Positions 1 through 8,155 of a stretch of 64,000 bases of DNA are shown one piece after another; positions within the stretch are counted from its first letter, which is position 1, and every line of letters starts with the position of its first letter. The position numbers and the translations under genes were made by a program. The DNA comes from JADJTT01 sp049306275 (GTDB lineage Bacteria > Bacteroidota > Bacteroidia > Chitinophagales > Saprospiraceae). The DNA lies in the NCBI GenBank assembly GCA_049306275.1, contig JBAQQB010000132.1:58971-122970 (forward strand), given 5' to 3'. The notes beneath the pieces were generated by a model. It did not search any database. It worked only from the letters and a program-made list of their open reading frames with translations, and was not told where the DNA came from.

Positions 1-339
1 AGCCGCACCGACGTGGAGACGATCATCCTGCGCACCCCCGGCAAATTGTTCCAGGAAGTCAATGAAACCACTGTCAGCAACCTCTACAACTACGAGGTCA
101 TCAACAAGACCAACAAGGAAATGCCCGTCGAATTCAAACTGATCGGAGGCCACGGCGCGATCAAACTGATTGGCAAAGCCCCTATAGCTGAGAAGGGAAA
201 AGTAGCCAAAGGCGCCATGTTCATCGAAATGCCCAAAGACCAACTGAATGGCCGCAAAACCGAACTCACGATTGAAGTGTATTCTAATGGTGAATTGATT
301 GATAAGGCTAGTACCAATTTCTTTGGCCCTGGCAAATAA
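1..339 (+). CDS. ccoG: CcoG/FixG cytochrome c oxidase accessory protein, C-terminal fragment
   Basis: The reading frame is open from base 1, so only the C-terminal part is present; the gene starts upstream of the window. The roughly 112 visible residues match the immunoglobulin-like FixG C-terminal domain that follows the membrane polyferredoxin part of CcoG: a conserved RTPG-LFQE start, an N-x-Y-x-Y-x-V-I-N-K strand, and an ending in FFGPGK. CcoG is an inner-membrane Fe-S protein thought to reduce copper for assembly of cbb3-type cytochrome oxidase. The next genes (FixH-like, TauE/SafE-like) are its usual partners, which supports the call. A GTG at 13 is in frame but internal. The membrane and Fe-S parts cannot be checked here. 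Confidence 0.85.
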   Translation, partial: SRTDVETIILRTPGKLFQEVNETTVSNLYNYEVINKTNKEMPVEFKLIGGHGAIKLIGKAPIAEKGKVAKGAMFIEMPKDQLNGRKTELTIEVYSNGELIDKASTNFFGPGK

Positions 340-361
340 GTACTTTGTAATTTAAATAACA

Positions 362-445
362 TTATAAATAATGGGGTGCGGGCTGCACCCGCACCCCATT
401 ATTTATAACACTTTTCGCGGCTGCAGGCCGCGAAAAGTGTTATAA
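362..445. repeat. two tandem perfect hairpins between ccoG and fixH
   Basis: Arms 362-382 and 388-408 are perfect complements (21 bp) around the loop CTGCA. Arms 403-421 and 427-445 are perfect complements (19 bp) around TGCAG. The two stems share bases 403-408 (TTATAA), so their bases cannot form at the same time. There is no T-tract, so a simple intrinsic terminator is unlikely; mRNA end protection or processing between the two genes is possible (inference). Confidence 0.8.
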
Positions 446-451
446 GTTTAA

Positions 452-904
452 ATGTCAAATAAAATGAAGCTTTCCTGGGGAACCGGCATCGCCATTTTCT
501 ACAGTGTTTTCGTGATCGTGCTCGTCTTCGTCGTGATCAAATCCACCTCTATTGATAACTCGCTGGTGACCGACGATTACTACCAAAAAGACCTGGAGTA
601 CCAGACGCAGATCGACAAGGAGGCCAATACCCAGGGGCTGGCTACCGACCTGACTGTCCAGTATTCGGATAGCGATAAAAATATCCGGTTCACCTTCCCC
701 CAGGACCTGGGTACGGTCGGAGGCAAAATCCTCTTTTTCCGCCCCTCCAACGCCGCCCTCGATTTTGAGCTGCCCATCCAGGTCAACGAAAACCTCGAAC
801 AGGTCGTTTCTGCCAATGACCTCCTCCCCGGCCTCTGGCGCGTCAAGGTTGACTGGAATGCGGGGGGGAGGGAGTTTTATAAGGAGGAAACTATCATTTT
901 TTAA
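452..904 (+). CDS. ccoH: FixH/CcoH family protein, cbb3 oxidase assembly
   Basis: A 150-residue protein with one N-terminal membrane segment (about residues 8-28) followed by a periplasmic domain. The sequence DDYYQKDLEYQ just after the membrane segment is the FixH signature, and the C-terminal half (GLWRVKVDW) matches the family's beta-rich end. FixH/CcoH works with CcoG and the copper ATPase CcoI in stabilising cbb3 oxidase. It lies 112 bp after ccoG on the same strand, with a double hairpin between them, and 82 bp before a TauE/SafE-like gene with another long hairpin between. The ATG at 452 is the natural start. No ccoI or ccoS is visible. Confidence 0.85.
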   Translation: MSNKMKLSWGTGIAIFYSVFVIVLVFVVIKSTSIDNSLVTDDYYQKDLEYQTQIDKEANTQGLATDLTVQYSDSDKNIRFTFPQDLGTVGGKILFFRPSNAALDFELPIQVNENLEQVVSANDLLPGLWRVKVDWNAGGREFYKEETIIF

Positions 905-906
905 GC

Positions 907-969
907 TTTTGAGGTTATAAGGTCTTAAGGTTTTTAACGCAAAGACCTTAAGACCTTATAACCTCAAAA
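907..969. repeat. perfect 25-bp hairpin
   Basis: Bases 907-931 and 945-969 are exact reverse complements around a 13-base loop. The arms contain GAGGTTATAAGGTCTTAAGG. The hairpin starts three bases after the fixH stop, and no T-tract follows. It is one of several sequence-unrelated long palindromes at gene ends in this window. Confidence 0.8.
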
Positions 970-986
970 ACCCAATTCAAATCATT

Positions 987-1685
987 ATGTTTCTCTGGAC
1001 CGCCTTCACCATCGGCTTTCTCGGCAGTTTGCACTGCGTCGGCATGTGCGGGCCGATAGCCATGTCGCTGCCCTATCAGGGGGCGGGACGGGCGATGGCG
1101 GTAGCCAATGCACTGTTGTACAACCTGGGACGCACGGTCACCTATATGGCGATCGGCAGCGTGTTTGGGCTGTTAGGAAAGGGCGTTTTTCTGGCGGGCT
1201 ACCAGTCGGCGTTGTCCATTGCGATGGGGGTACTGATGCTGGTGCTGGCGTTTTTCTCCACCAACCTCGAATCGAAACTGGCGCGGCTGTCTTTGCTGCA
1301 AAAGCCCCTTTTCCGGCTCAAATCGGCGCTGGGTAAGGCGATTCGCTCCGACAAGCAATCTTCCTTTTTCACCGTAGGCCTCCTCAATGGGCTGTTGCCT
1401 TGCGGGCTGGTGTACATGGCCATCGTAGGCGCGGTATCGACGGGCAGCGTCGCCAGAGGCGCGGCATATATGGGGCTGTTCGGCCTGGGCACCATTCCCC
1501 TCATGCTCCTCACCGCCCTGGCAGGCAACTGGATCGGCGCCAGGCTGCGGCAGCGGATACGCGCCGTCTTGCCTTTCATGCTGGTGCTCATCGCAGCCTT
1601 GCTCATTTTCCGGGGGCTCAACTTCGACCTGCCCAGGGGGCTGGAGTTGTGGGAAGACGCCTCCAATGTGCCCATGTGCCATTGA
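987..1685 (+). CDS. TauE/SafE-like (UreH/DsbD-type) membrane protein of the cbb3 cluster
   Basis: A 232-residue polytopic membrane protein made of two homologous halves. The first half opens with GSLHCVGMCGP (Cys17, Cys21) and the second has LLNGLLPCGLVYMA, the paired Cys-Gly signature of the DsbD/UreH_2 fold commonly annotated as 'sulfite exporter TauE/SafE'. In many Bacteroidota this gene ends the ccoNOPGH cluster, as here. A role in copper handling or electron transfer for oxidase maturation is an inference from position; no sulfite function is implied. It ends in a short HVPMCH-like tail, possibly metal-binding. The start at ATG 987 follows the hairpin by 17 bases. Confidence 0.75.
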   Translation: MFLWTAFTIGFLGSLHCVGMCGPIAMSLPYQGAGRAMAVANALLYNLGRTVTYMAIGSVFGLLGKGVFLAGYQSALSIAMGVLMLVLAFFSTNLESKLARLSLLQKPLFRLKSALGKAIRSDKQSSFFTVGLLNGLLPCGLVYMAIVGAVSTGSVARGAAYMGLFGLGTIPLMLLTALAGNWIGARLRQRIRAVLPFMLVLIAALLIFRGLNFDLPRGLELWEDASNVPMCH

Positions 1686-1688
1686 AAA

Positions 1689-1721
1689 TTGACAAAAATC
1701 AACAGCGGGTTTGACTATAAT
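1689..1721 (+). promoter_or_regulatory. FNR/CRP-like box and promoter before the universal stress gene
   Basis: TTGAC-AAAA-ATCAA at 1689-1702 fits the FNR/CRP-family inverted repeat TTGAT-N4-ATCAA with one mismatch. TATAAT follows at 1716-1721. The site lies between the cbb3 assembly genes and a universal stress protein, both typical low-oxygen targets. Direct control by an FNR-type regulator is an inference. Confidence 0.45.
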
Positions 1722-1776
1722 CATTACAAGGGGCTTGGAAAACAGGGATTTTTGAAAGGAATGAAAAATCCATACC

Positions 1777-2700
1777 ATGAAAACTCCATCCCCGAATACG
1801 ATTGAACGGAACGGGATCCAGCCCCTGGAGATCGTCCAGGCCTTGGTGGCACTGGAGTTAGCTGATGCGGACGAACCGGTACTGGATTTCTTCGACTTCT
1901 TTTCCAGCCAGGTGCCTGTTGGCGCTGCCTATTTTGTCCACGTATTGCCAAAGCTCGATTTCTTCATGGAGGACCAGTCCAACGCGCATCCCTATGAGAT
2001 CGATCGCGATGCCCTCCAAAGGATGGAAGACAAGATCGTGGCCCGGCTGCCCCAGCAGCACGCCATCTACGTGGAATTCGACGTCAAGGAAGGCAACCCC
2101 CTCGAAGAAATCCTGAAAGACGCCGAAGATGTCGGCGCCGACCTGATCGTCATCGGCCAACGTTCCGATACCGAAGTACACGGCGTACTGGCGAAAAACC
2201 TGGTCCGCAAAGTCAAGGGCAATGCACTGGTCGTGCCCGACAAGGCACGTTCTTCCATCAGGAAGATCCTCGTGCCGATCGACTTTTCCGCCAACTCGAT
2301 CCGCGCCCTGCAAACGGCGATCGCATTGAACAAGCAACTGGAGGAACCGGCAAAGCTGGTCTGCCTCAACATCTACGACATGCCCAACCTGAGCGTCTAC
2401 AAAACGGGCAAATCCCGCGAACAGCTCAGGAACATGATCGAAGAAGACCGCACCAATGCCTTCAAGGCATTCCTGCATACCTACGCCAACGAGATCGAAG
2501 ATCAGATCGATACCGTTCTCGTCGAGCGCGACCTTCCCGGTATCGCCCGCTACATCCTCGATTTTGCCGCAGAAAACGAAGTAGACTTCATCGTGATGGG
2601 CGCCAAAGGCCACTCCAGGGTCGACCTCCTGCTCATGGGCAGCGTCACCGAGAAGTTGCTGACGCTCAACGATACGATCCCCACGATGGTCATCAAGTAA
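1777..2700 (+). CDS. tandem universal stress protein (UspA family)
   Basis: A 307-residue cytoplasmic protein with two Usp domains, about 20-150 and 165-305. The second keeps the ATP-binding loop G-x2-G-x9-G-S (GAKGHSRVDLLLMGS near residue 280). The first has a degenerate version (GQRSDTEVHG), so probably only one half binds nucleotide. Tandem Usp proteins respond to starvation and low oxygen. It follows the cbb3 cluster and an FNR-like site, and its 3' end converges on an antiporter that carries its own Usp-like tail, with a shared hairpin terminator between them. Confidence 0.85.
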   Translation: MKTPSPNTIERNGIQPLEIVQALVALELADADEPVLDFFDFFSSQVPVGAAYFVHVLPKLDFFMEDQSNAHPYEIDRDALQRMEDKIVARLPQQHAIYVEFDVKEGNPLEEILKDAEDVGADLIVIGQRSDTEVHGVLAKNLVRKVKGNALVVPDKARSSIRKILVPIDFSANSIRALQTAIALNKQLEEPAKLVCLNIYDMPNLSVYKTGKSREQLRNMIEEDRTNAFKAFLHTYANEIEDQIDTVLVERDLPGIARYILDFAAENEVDFIVMGAKGHSRVDLLLMGSVTEKLLTLNDTIPTMVIK

Positions 2701-2742
2701 GAGAAGGTGCAGATTTTTCTGTTCGTATAGGTTAGTTTTCAC

Positions 2743-2775
2743 AAGAGGCCGCCCGGTTAGCGGGGGCCTCTTTTT
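2743..2775 (+). terminator. intrinsic terminator of the Usp gene
   Basis: A GC-rich stem (AAGAGGCCGCCCG against CGGGGGCCTCTT, one bulge) with loop GTTA is followed by TTTTT. It ends on the stop codon of the convergent antiporter gene. Confidence 0.75.
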
Positions 2776-4946
2776 CATTCGTCTTGTTTCGGCTCCGGCC
2801 GGAAAATATTCCTCAGCCCCTTTCCGATCTTTTTCACCCGGTCAATATTCCGCTGGATAGAATCGCCGGAGAAATCTTCGTATTCGTCGAAGGGATGATC
2901 CTCTGTATGCGCTTGCGGGAAAATAACGATCCGGCTGAATTCCTCGAACTTGCGCTCCATCCGGGAAGGCAGTTTTTCGAGCGCCCCGGTGTGGGAAATA
3001 GACCCCTTTCGGGAAGATATGACCACCAGCAAGTCTTCTTTCTGAACCTTGAGAGGTGAAAAATCTATTTCATCCCATTCTTCCAAATTGGAAAACTGAA
3101 CGAGCACGCTCTGCCGGGTCGCCCTAAGGTAATACCGGATTGCTTTTTCGGTCTTCGCATTGCAGCAAACCGTCACCGGAATACTCAACTCCTGCGCCAG
3201 CTTGCTCATTTTTGCAGCCCAGAAGGCAAAGCCTTTTTCCAGTTGGGAAAGGGGTGGAACAATAGCCAGCATGCGTTTATGCGTGGGGAGCGGACGCTCG
3301 AAATAGCAGATCATCACCATTTTATCCGTACCTCCCAGGATGTATTCGAGCTTTTCCCCCATCAGTTTCTCCAACATGCCGACCCGCTGCGGCCATCCCA
3401 GCACGATCATGTCGGACATGATCTCCTTGGAGGTTCTCACAATGCCGCTGGCCGGGTTGTGGTCGATCGTCGCCAGCACGTTGACGCGGGTGTCGGATGC
3501 CGAGCCCTGCTGGACCAGCCCCTCCATGGCGTTCCTGGCCTGGATGATGTTGGCCTCCGAGTCGTCGTTGTTGGGCACCACGGTGAGCAGGGAGATGGGG
3601 TTGGCAGATTTGCCGTTCTTGATCAAAACGGCAAAATCAAGGAGCTTTTCCAGGCTGGCCGGGTTGGCAACCGGCAAAAGGATATGCTCGTCGGCGCCCG
3701 GTTCCGGCCGTTTCAGGGCATTCGCTTCCGGCTCTCCTTTCATCACGATCTTTTTGGCTGCCCGCTCAGTGGCGAAGGAGGCCACGATGCAGGTGATCAA
3801 AATAAGTATAATGGTGCCGTTCAAGATATTCTCATCGAGGATACCTGCCTTGAAGCCCACCAGAATGACTGCCAGGGTAGCCGCCGCATGGGCGCTGCTG
3901 AGACCGAAGATCAGTTGCCGCTGCTCGCCGGTGTATTTGAAGATCCATTGGGTTGCCAGGGCTGCGACCCATTTTCCGATCAGGGCTACCACTGTGAGAA
4001 CGCCTGCGACGATAAGGGCATTTGGCCCCTTGAGAATCACCTGCACATCCACCAGCATGCCTACGCTGATCAGGAAAAAGGGAATGAACAGGGAATTGCC
4101 GATGAATTCGATCCGGTTCATCAGGGCGGATGAATGCGGTATCAGGCTGTTGAGCGCCAGGCCCGCCATAAAAGCGCCGATGATGGGCTCCACACCGGCT
4201 ACTTCGGCCAGAAAAGCAGCGAAAAAGACGACTGCGAGCACAAAGATGTAGTGCGAATGTTTCTCGCTCTCCAGCTTTCTGAAGAACCATCCGGCCACCC
4301 GGGGTACAAGTATGAACATGATAGCCCCGAATATAGCGAGCGAAACGCCGAGACGGATCCAGAACTCCTGGTTCAATGATCCCTCGTTGGCGCCCATGAT
4401 TACCGCAAGGATGATGAGCACCGCTGTATCGGTAAGTATGGTGCCTCCAACTGTGATGGCAACCGCCTGGTTTTTCGAAACCCCCAGTTTACTTACAATT
4501 GGGTAGGCCACCAGGGTGTGGGTGGCAAACATACTGGCCGTCAGGAAACTGGCGTTGAAATCATAACCCAACCCGTAATAGCAGGCGGGGAATCCGAGGG
4601 CGATTGGCAACGCGAAGGTGAAAAATCCGAAGACCAGGCTTTTGTTGCGGTTGACCTTGAACTCTCCCATGTCCAGCTCCAGACCGGCAATAAACATGAT
4701 GTAGAGCAGGCCAATGGTGGAAAACAGGTCAACGGCGGAATTTTTCTCCAAAATATTGAAGCCGTGGGGCCCAATAATCACGCCGGAAATGATCAGGCCG
4801 ATGATGCCCGGAATATTGATCCGTTTTAGCAACAGAGGCGACAAAAGGATGATTAATAAAACAAGCGAAAAGACCAGTACCGGGTTTTTAAGCGGCAACT
4901 CAAACTCATGCATCAGGTGCTCAAGGAATTCCATCATATACTCCAA
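2775..4946 (-). CDS. Kef/CPA2-type monovalent cation:proton antiporter with Usp-like tail
   Basis: A 723-residue protein. Residues about 20-400 form the membrane exchanger: the family pattern PGIIGLIISGVIIGPHGFN is at the start, followed by GLLYIMFIAGLELD and a GAFMAGLALN helix. About 410-690 is a soluble region resembling one or two Usp domains (HILLPVANPASLEKLLDFA; MIVLGWPQR). No TrkA-N domain with its GxGxxG nucleotide site is seen, so this is not classical KefB/C. Na+(K+)/H+ exchange across the inner membrane is expected from the family; the ion is not predictable. It has no operon partner and converges on another Usp gene. Confidence 0.85.
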   Translation of the reverse strand: MEYMMEFLEHLMHEFELPLKNPVLVFSLVLLIILLSPLLLKRINIPGIIGLIISGVIIGPHGFNILEKNSAVDLFSTIGLLYIMFIAGLELDMGEFKVNRNKSLVFGFFTFALPIALGFPACYYGLGYDFNASFLTASMFATHTLVAYPIVSKLGVSKNQAVAITVGGTILTDTAVLIILAVIMGANEGSLNQEFWIRLGVSLAIFGAIMFILVPRVAGWFFRKLESEKHSHYIFVLAVVFFAAFLAEVAGVEPIIGAFMAGLALNSLIPHSSALMNRIEFIGNSLFIPFFLISVGMLVDVQVILKGPNALIVAGVLTVVALIGKWVAALATQWIFKYTGEQRQLIFGLSSAHAAATLAVILVGFKAGILDENILNGTIILILITCIVASFATERAAKKIVMKGEPEANALKRPEPGADEHILLPVANPASLEKLLDFAVLIKNGKSANPISLLTVVPNNDDSEANIIQARNAMEGLVQQGSASDTRVNVLATIDHNPASGIVRTSKEIMSDMIVLGWPQRVGMLEKLMGEKLEYILGGTDKMVMICYFERPLPTHKRMLAIVPPLSQLEKGFAFWAAKMSKLAQELSIPVTVCCNAKTEKAIRYYLRATRQSVLVQFSNLEEWDEIDFSPLKVQKEDLLVVISSRKGSISHTGALEKLPSRMERKFEEFSRIVIFPQAHTEDHPFDEYEDFSGDSIQRNIDRVKKIGKGLRNIFRPEPKQDE

Positions 4947-4979
4947 TTTCCGTTCGGTTTCAAGATAGCAAAAAATCCT

Positions 4980-4987
4980 TACCTTTG
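4980..4987 (+). promoter_or_regulatory. Bacteroidota -7 box for prfC
   Basis: TACCTTTG matches TAnnTTTG. It places transcription start near 4992, which makes the ATG at 5005 the natural start rather than the in-frame TTG at 4996. No clear -33 TTG is seen. Confidence 0.6.
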
Positions 4988-5004
4988 CGGGCTAATTGCC
5001 TGGC

Positions 5005-6597
5005 ATGAAATTCACCGAAGAAGTTAACCGGCGGCGCACTTTCGCCATTATCAGCCACCCCGACGCAGGGAAAACGACCCTGACGGAGAAGCTCCTCCTT
5101 TTCGGTGGCGCCATCCAGATCGCCGGCGCCGTCAAATCCAACAAGATCAAGAAAACCGCGACCTCCGACTTCATGGAGATCGAAAAACAACGCGGTATCT
5201 CCGTGGCGACCTCCGTCATGGCCTTCGACTACCGCGACCTCAAGATCAATATCCTCGATACGCCCGGTCACAAGGATTTCGCCGAAGATACCTACCGCAC
5301 CCTCACCGCCGTCGACAGCGTCATTGTGGTCATCGACGTGGCCAAAGGGGTCGAGGAGCAGACGGAGCGCCTCGTCGAGGTCTGCCGCATGCGCAATACC
5401 CCCGTCATTGTCTTCATCAACAAACTCGACCGCGAAGGGAAAGACCCCTTCGACCTGCTCGACGAAGTGGAATCCAAACTGGGCCTCCGCGTTTGCCCCC
5501 TGAGCTGGCCCATCGGCATGGGGCAGCGCTTCAAAGGGGTGTACAACATGTATGAGAAAAAGCTCGTCCTCTTCCGCCCCCACGGCAAACAGGAAGAGGA
5601 AGACATCATCGAGTTCAACGACCTGGCCGATCCGGACCTGGAAAAACATATTGGCGAGCGCCAGGCCGCTGAACTGCGCGAAGAAGTGCACACCATCGAA
5701 AGCGTGTACCCGCATTTCAACCGCCAGACCTATCTGGAAGGAAGGCTCTCTCCCCTGTTTTTCGGCTCTGCCGTCAACAACTTCGGGGTGAAAGAACTGC
5801 TCGACTGCTTCGTCGAAGTGGCCCCGCCTCCCCTGCCCCGCTCTACCGAAGAACGCACGGTCGACCCGCTGGAGGACAAGTTCTCCGGGTTCGTGTTCAA
5901 GATCCACGCCAACATGGATCCCAAGCACCGCGACCGCATCGCCTTCCTGCGCATCTGCTCGGGCAAGTTCGAACGCAACACCAACTACCTCCACGTTCGG
6001 CAGGGCCGTTCCATGAAATTCTCCAACCCCACCTCCTTCATGGCCGACAAGAAAGAGGTGATCGACGAAGCTTTCCCCGGCGATGTGATAGGCCTCTACG
6101 ACAGCGGCAACTTCAAGATCGGCGACGCCGTCACTTCCGGCGAGGAGCTCCACTTCAAGGGCATTCCCAGCTTCTCTCCCGAAATGTTCCGCTATGTGAA
6201 CAACAAGGACCCCATGAAGCAGAAACAGCTCCAGAAAGGCCTCGACCAGCTCATGGATGAAGGCGTGGCGCAGCTGTTCACCAAAGAGACCACCGGCCGT
6301 AAGATTGTCGGCACGGTGGGCGCATTGCAGTTCGACGTCATCCAGTATCGCCTCAAGCACGAGTACGGCGCTTCGGCCGAGTTCGAGCCGGTGGCCATCT
6401 CCAAGGCCTGTTGGGTGAGATGCGACAACGACGCCGCTTTCAAGGAATTTCTCCAAAGGAGAAAAAACGATCTGGCGAAAGACAAACACGGCCATTGGGT
6501 CTTCCTCGCGCCCAGCGCCTGGATGCTCCAGATGGCCCAGGAAAACCACCCGGAGGTGGAATTCCATACCACCAATGATTTTGAACATCAACTCTGA
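5005..6597 (+). CDS. prfC: peptide chain release factor 3 (GTPase)
   Basis: A 530-residue translational GTPase that recycles RF1/RF2 from the ribosome after termination. All G motifs are intact: HPDAGKTT (G1), the switch region KQRGISV, DTPGHKDF (G3) and NKLD (G4). Domain 2 and the RF3 C-terminal domain follow (GALQFDVIQYRLKHEY is typical of RF3 rather than EF-G). Length matches the E. coli protein closely. It is followed by glyS after 7 bases. An in-frame TTG nine bases upstream is less likely as start because the promoter -7 box lies so close. Confidence 0.95.
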   Translation: MKFTEEVNRRRTFAIISHPDAGKTTLTEKLLLFGGAIQIAGAVKSNKIKKTATSDFMEIEKQRGISVATSVMAFDYRDLKINILDTPGHKDFAEDTYRTLTAVDSVIVVIDVAKGVEEQTERLVEVCRMRNTPVIVFINKLDREGKDPFDLLDEVESKLGLRVCPLSWPIGMGQRFKGVYNMYEKKLVLFRPHGKQEEEDIIEFNDLADPDLEKHIGERQAAELREEVHTIESVYPHFNRQTYLEGRLSPLFFGSAVNNFGVKELLDCFVEVAPPPLPRSTEERTVDPLEDKFSGFVFKIHANMDPKHRDRIAFLRICSGKFERNTNYLHVRQGRSMKFSNPTSFMADKKEVIDEAFPGDVIGLYDSGNFKIGDAVTSGEELHFKGIPSFSPEMFRYVNNKDPMKQKQLQKGLDQLMDEGVAQLFTKETTGRKIVGTVGALQFDVIQYRLKHEYGASAEFEPVAISKACWVRCDNDAAFKEFLQRRKNDLAKDKHGHWVFLAPSAWMLQMAQENHPEVEFHTTNDFEHQL

Positions 6598-6604
6598 AAA
6601 ACAT

Positions 6605-8155
6605 ATGTCCCAGCAAAGCGAACTCTTCAAGAACCTGGTCGCCCACTGTAAAGAATACGGCTTCATCTACCAATCATCCGAAATCTACGACGGCCTCAGC
6701 GCCGTTTACGACTACGGGCCCTACGGCGTGCTCCTCAAAAACAACATCAAGGAGTACTGGTGGAAAGCCATGGTCCAGATGCACGAAAATATCGTGGGCA
6801 TCGACGCCGCCATTTTCATGCACCCCAAAACCTGGGTAGCTTCCGGCCACGTCGACGCCTTCAACGACCCCCTCATCGACAATAAGGACAGCAAGCGCCG
6901 CTATCGCGCCGACCAGCTCATCGAGGGTTATATGGAAAAAGTGGAGGGCAAGATCGAAAAAGAGGTGGAGAAAGCCCGCAAGCGCTTCGGCGACACCTTC
7001 AACGAGGAGCTCTTCCGCCAGACCAACGACCGCGTGGTCAAGTACCAGGAAGAGTGGGAAAGCGTGCGCCAGCGCCTGGCCGACGTGATGACCCGCCAGG
7101 ACCTCGAAGCCATGAAAGCCCTTATCGACGAACTGGAGATCGCCGACCCGGAAACGGGCTCGCGCAACTGGACGGAGGTGCGGCAGTTCAACCTCATGTT
7201 CTCTACCCAGCTGGGCAATATCGCAGGCGAGGAAGGCAAGCTCTACCTCCGCCCCGAAACGGCGCAGGGCATTTTCGTCAACTTCCTCAACGTGCAGAAG
7301 ACCACCCGCCAGAAGCTGCCCTTCGGCATCGCCCAGATCGGCAAGGCTTTCCGCAACGAGATCGTGGCGCGGCAGTTCATCTTCCGCATGCGCGAGTTCG
7401 AGCAGATGGAAATGCAGTTCTTCATCCGCCCCGGCACGGAGATGGAGTGGTACAGGTATTGGAAGGAAACGCGCATGAAGTGGCACCGCGCCCTCGGCAC
7501 GCCGGAGAGCAAGCTGCGTTTCCACGACCACGACAACCTCGCCCACTACGCCAACGCGGCGGTCGACATCGAGTTCGAATTCCCCTTCGGCTTCAAGGAA
7601 CTGGAAGGCATCCATTCGCGCACCGACTTCGACCTGGGCAGCCACCAGCAATTGTCGGGCAAAAAGCTCCAGTACTTCGACCCCGAGCTCAATGAAAACT
7701 ACGTGCCTTACGTCGTGGAGACCTCCATCGGCGCCGACCGCATGTTCCTCGCCATGCTCAGCAACGCCCTCATCACCGAATCGGTGCCGGGCAGCGAAGA
7801 AGGCGAAAACACCCGCGACGTGTTGAAGTTGCACCCGGCTTTGGCGCCTGTCAAGTGCGCAGTGCTACCGCTCAAGCGCAATGAAGACGCGCTGGTTGAA
7901 AAGGCCCGCAGCATCTTCAACGAGCTGAAGTACTCCTTCAACTGCCAATACGACGACACCGGTTCCATCGGCAAGCTCTACCGCCGCCAGGACGCTATCG
8001 GCACGCCCTACTGCATCACGGTCGATTTTGAGACCCTGGAAAACAATACCGTCACCATTCGCGAGCGCGACTCCATGAAGCAGGAGCGCGTACCGATCGC
8101 ACAGGTAGAAAAGATCGTAGGCGAACGGGTGGATATGCGAACTCTGCTCCGGTGA
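6605..8155 (+). CDS. glyS: glycine--tRNA ligase, dimeric type
   Basis: A 516-residue class II aminoacyl-tRNA synthetase of the single-chain alpha2 type, not the E. coli alpha2beta2 type. Motif regions are clear: YGPYGVLLKNNIKEYWW (motif 1 area), FRNEI and FIFRMREFEQMEMQFF (motif 2), and GADRMFLAMLSNALI (motif 3). An anticodon-binding domain follows (LPLKRNEDALVEKARSIF; GKLYRRQDAIGTPYCITVD). ATG 6605 is chosen over an upstream ATG at 6575 that would overlap prfC. It forms an operon with prfC (7-base gap), and its stop overlaps the GTG of the next gene. Confidence 0.95.
   Translation: MSQQSELFKNLVAHCKEYGFIYQSSEIYDGLSAVYDYGPYGVLLKNNIKEYWWKAMVQMHENIVGIDAAIFMHPKTWVASGHVDAFNDPLIDNKDSKRRYRADQLIEGYMEKVEGKIEKEVEKARKRFGDTFNEELFRQTNDRVVKYQEEWESVRQRLADVMTRQDLEAMKALIDELEIADPETGSRNWTEVRQFNLMFSTQLGNIAGEEGKLYLRPETAQGIFVNFLNVQKTTRQKLPFGIAQIGKAFRNEIVARQFIFRMREFEQMEMQFFIRPGTEMEWYRYWKETRMKWHRALGTPESKLRFHDHDNLAHYANAAVDIEFEFPFGFKELEGIHSRTDFDLGSHQQLSGKKLQYFDPELNENYVPYVVETSIGADRMFLAMLSNALITESVPGSEEGENTRDVLKLHPALAPVKCAVLPLKRNEDALVEKARSIFNELKYSFNCQYDDTGSIGKLYRRQDAIGTPYCITVDFETLENNTVTIRERDSMKQERVPIAQVEKIVGERVDMRTLLR

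Noticed and set aside
4960..6666. Long open frame on the minus strand opposite prfC (568 codons)
   Set aside because: It is a shadow of the GC-rich codon bias of prfC; the translation is low-complexity (V, A, G, E, F-rich) with no domain, and prfC is unambiguous.
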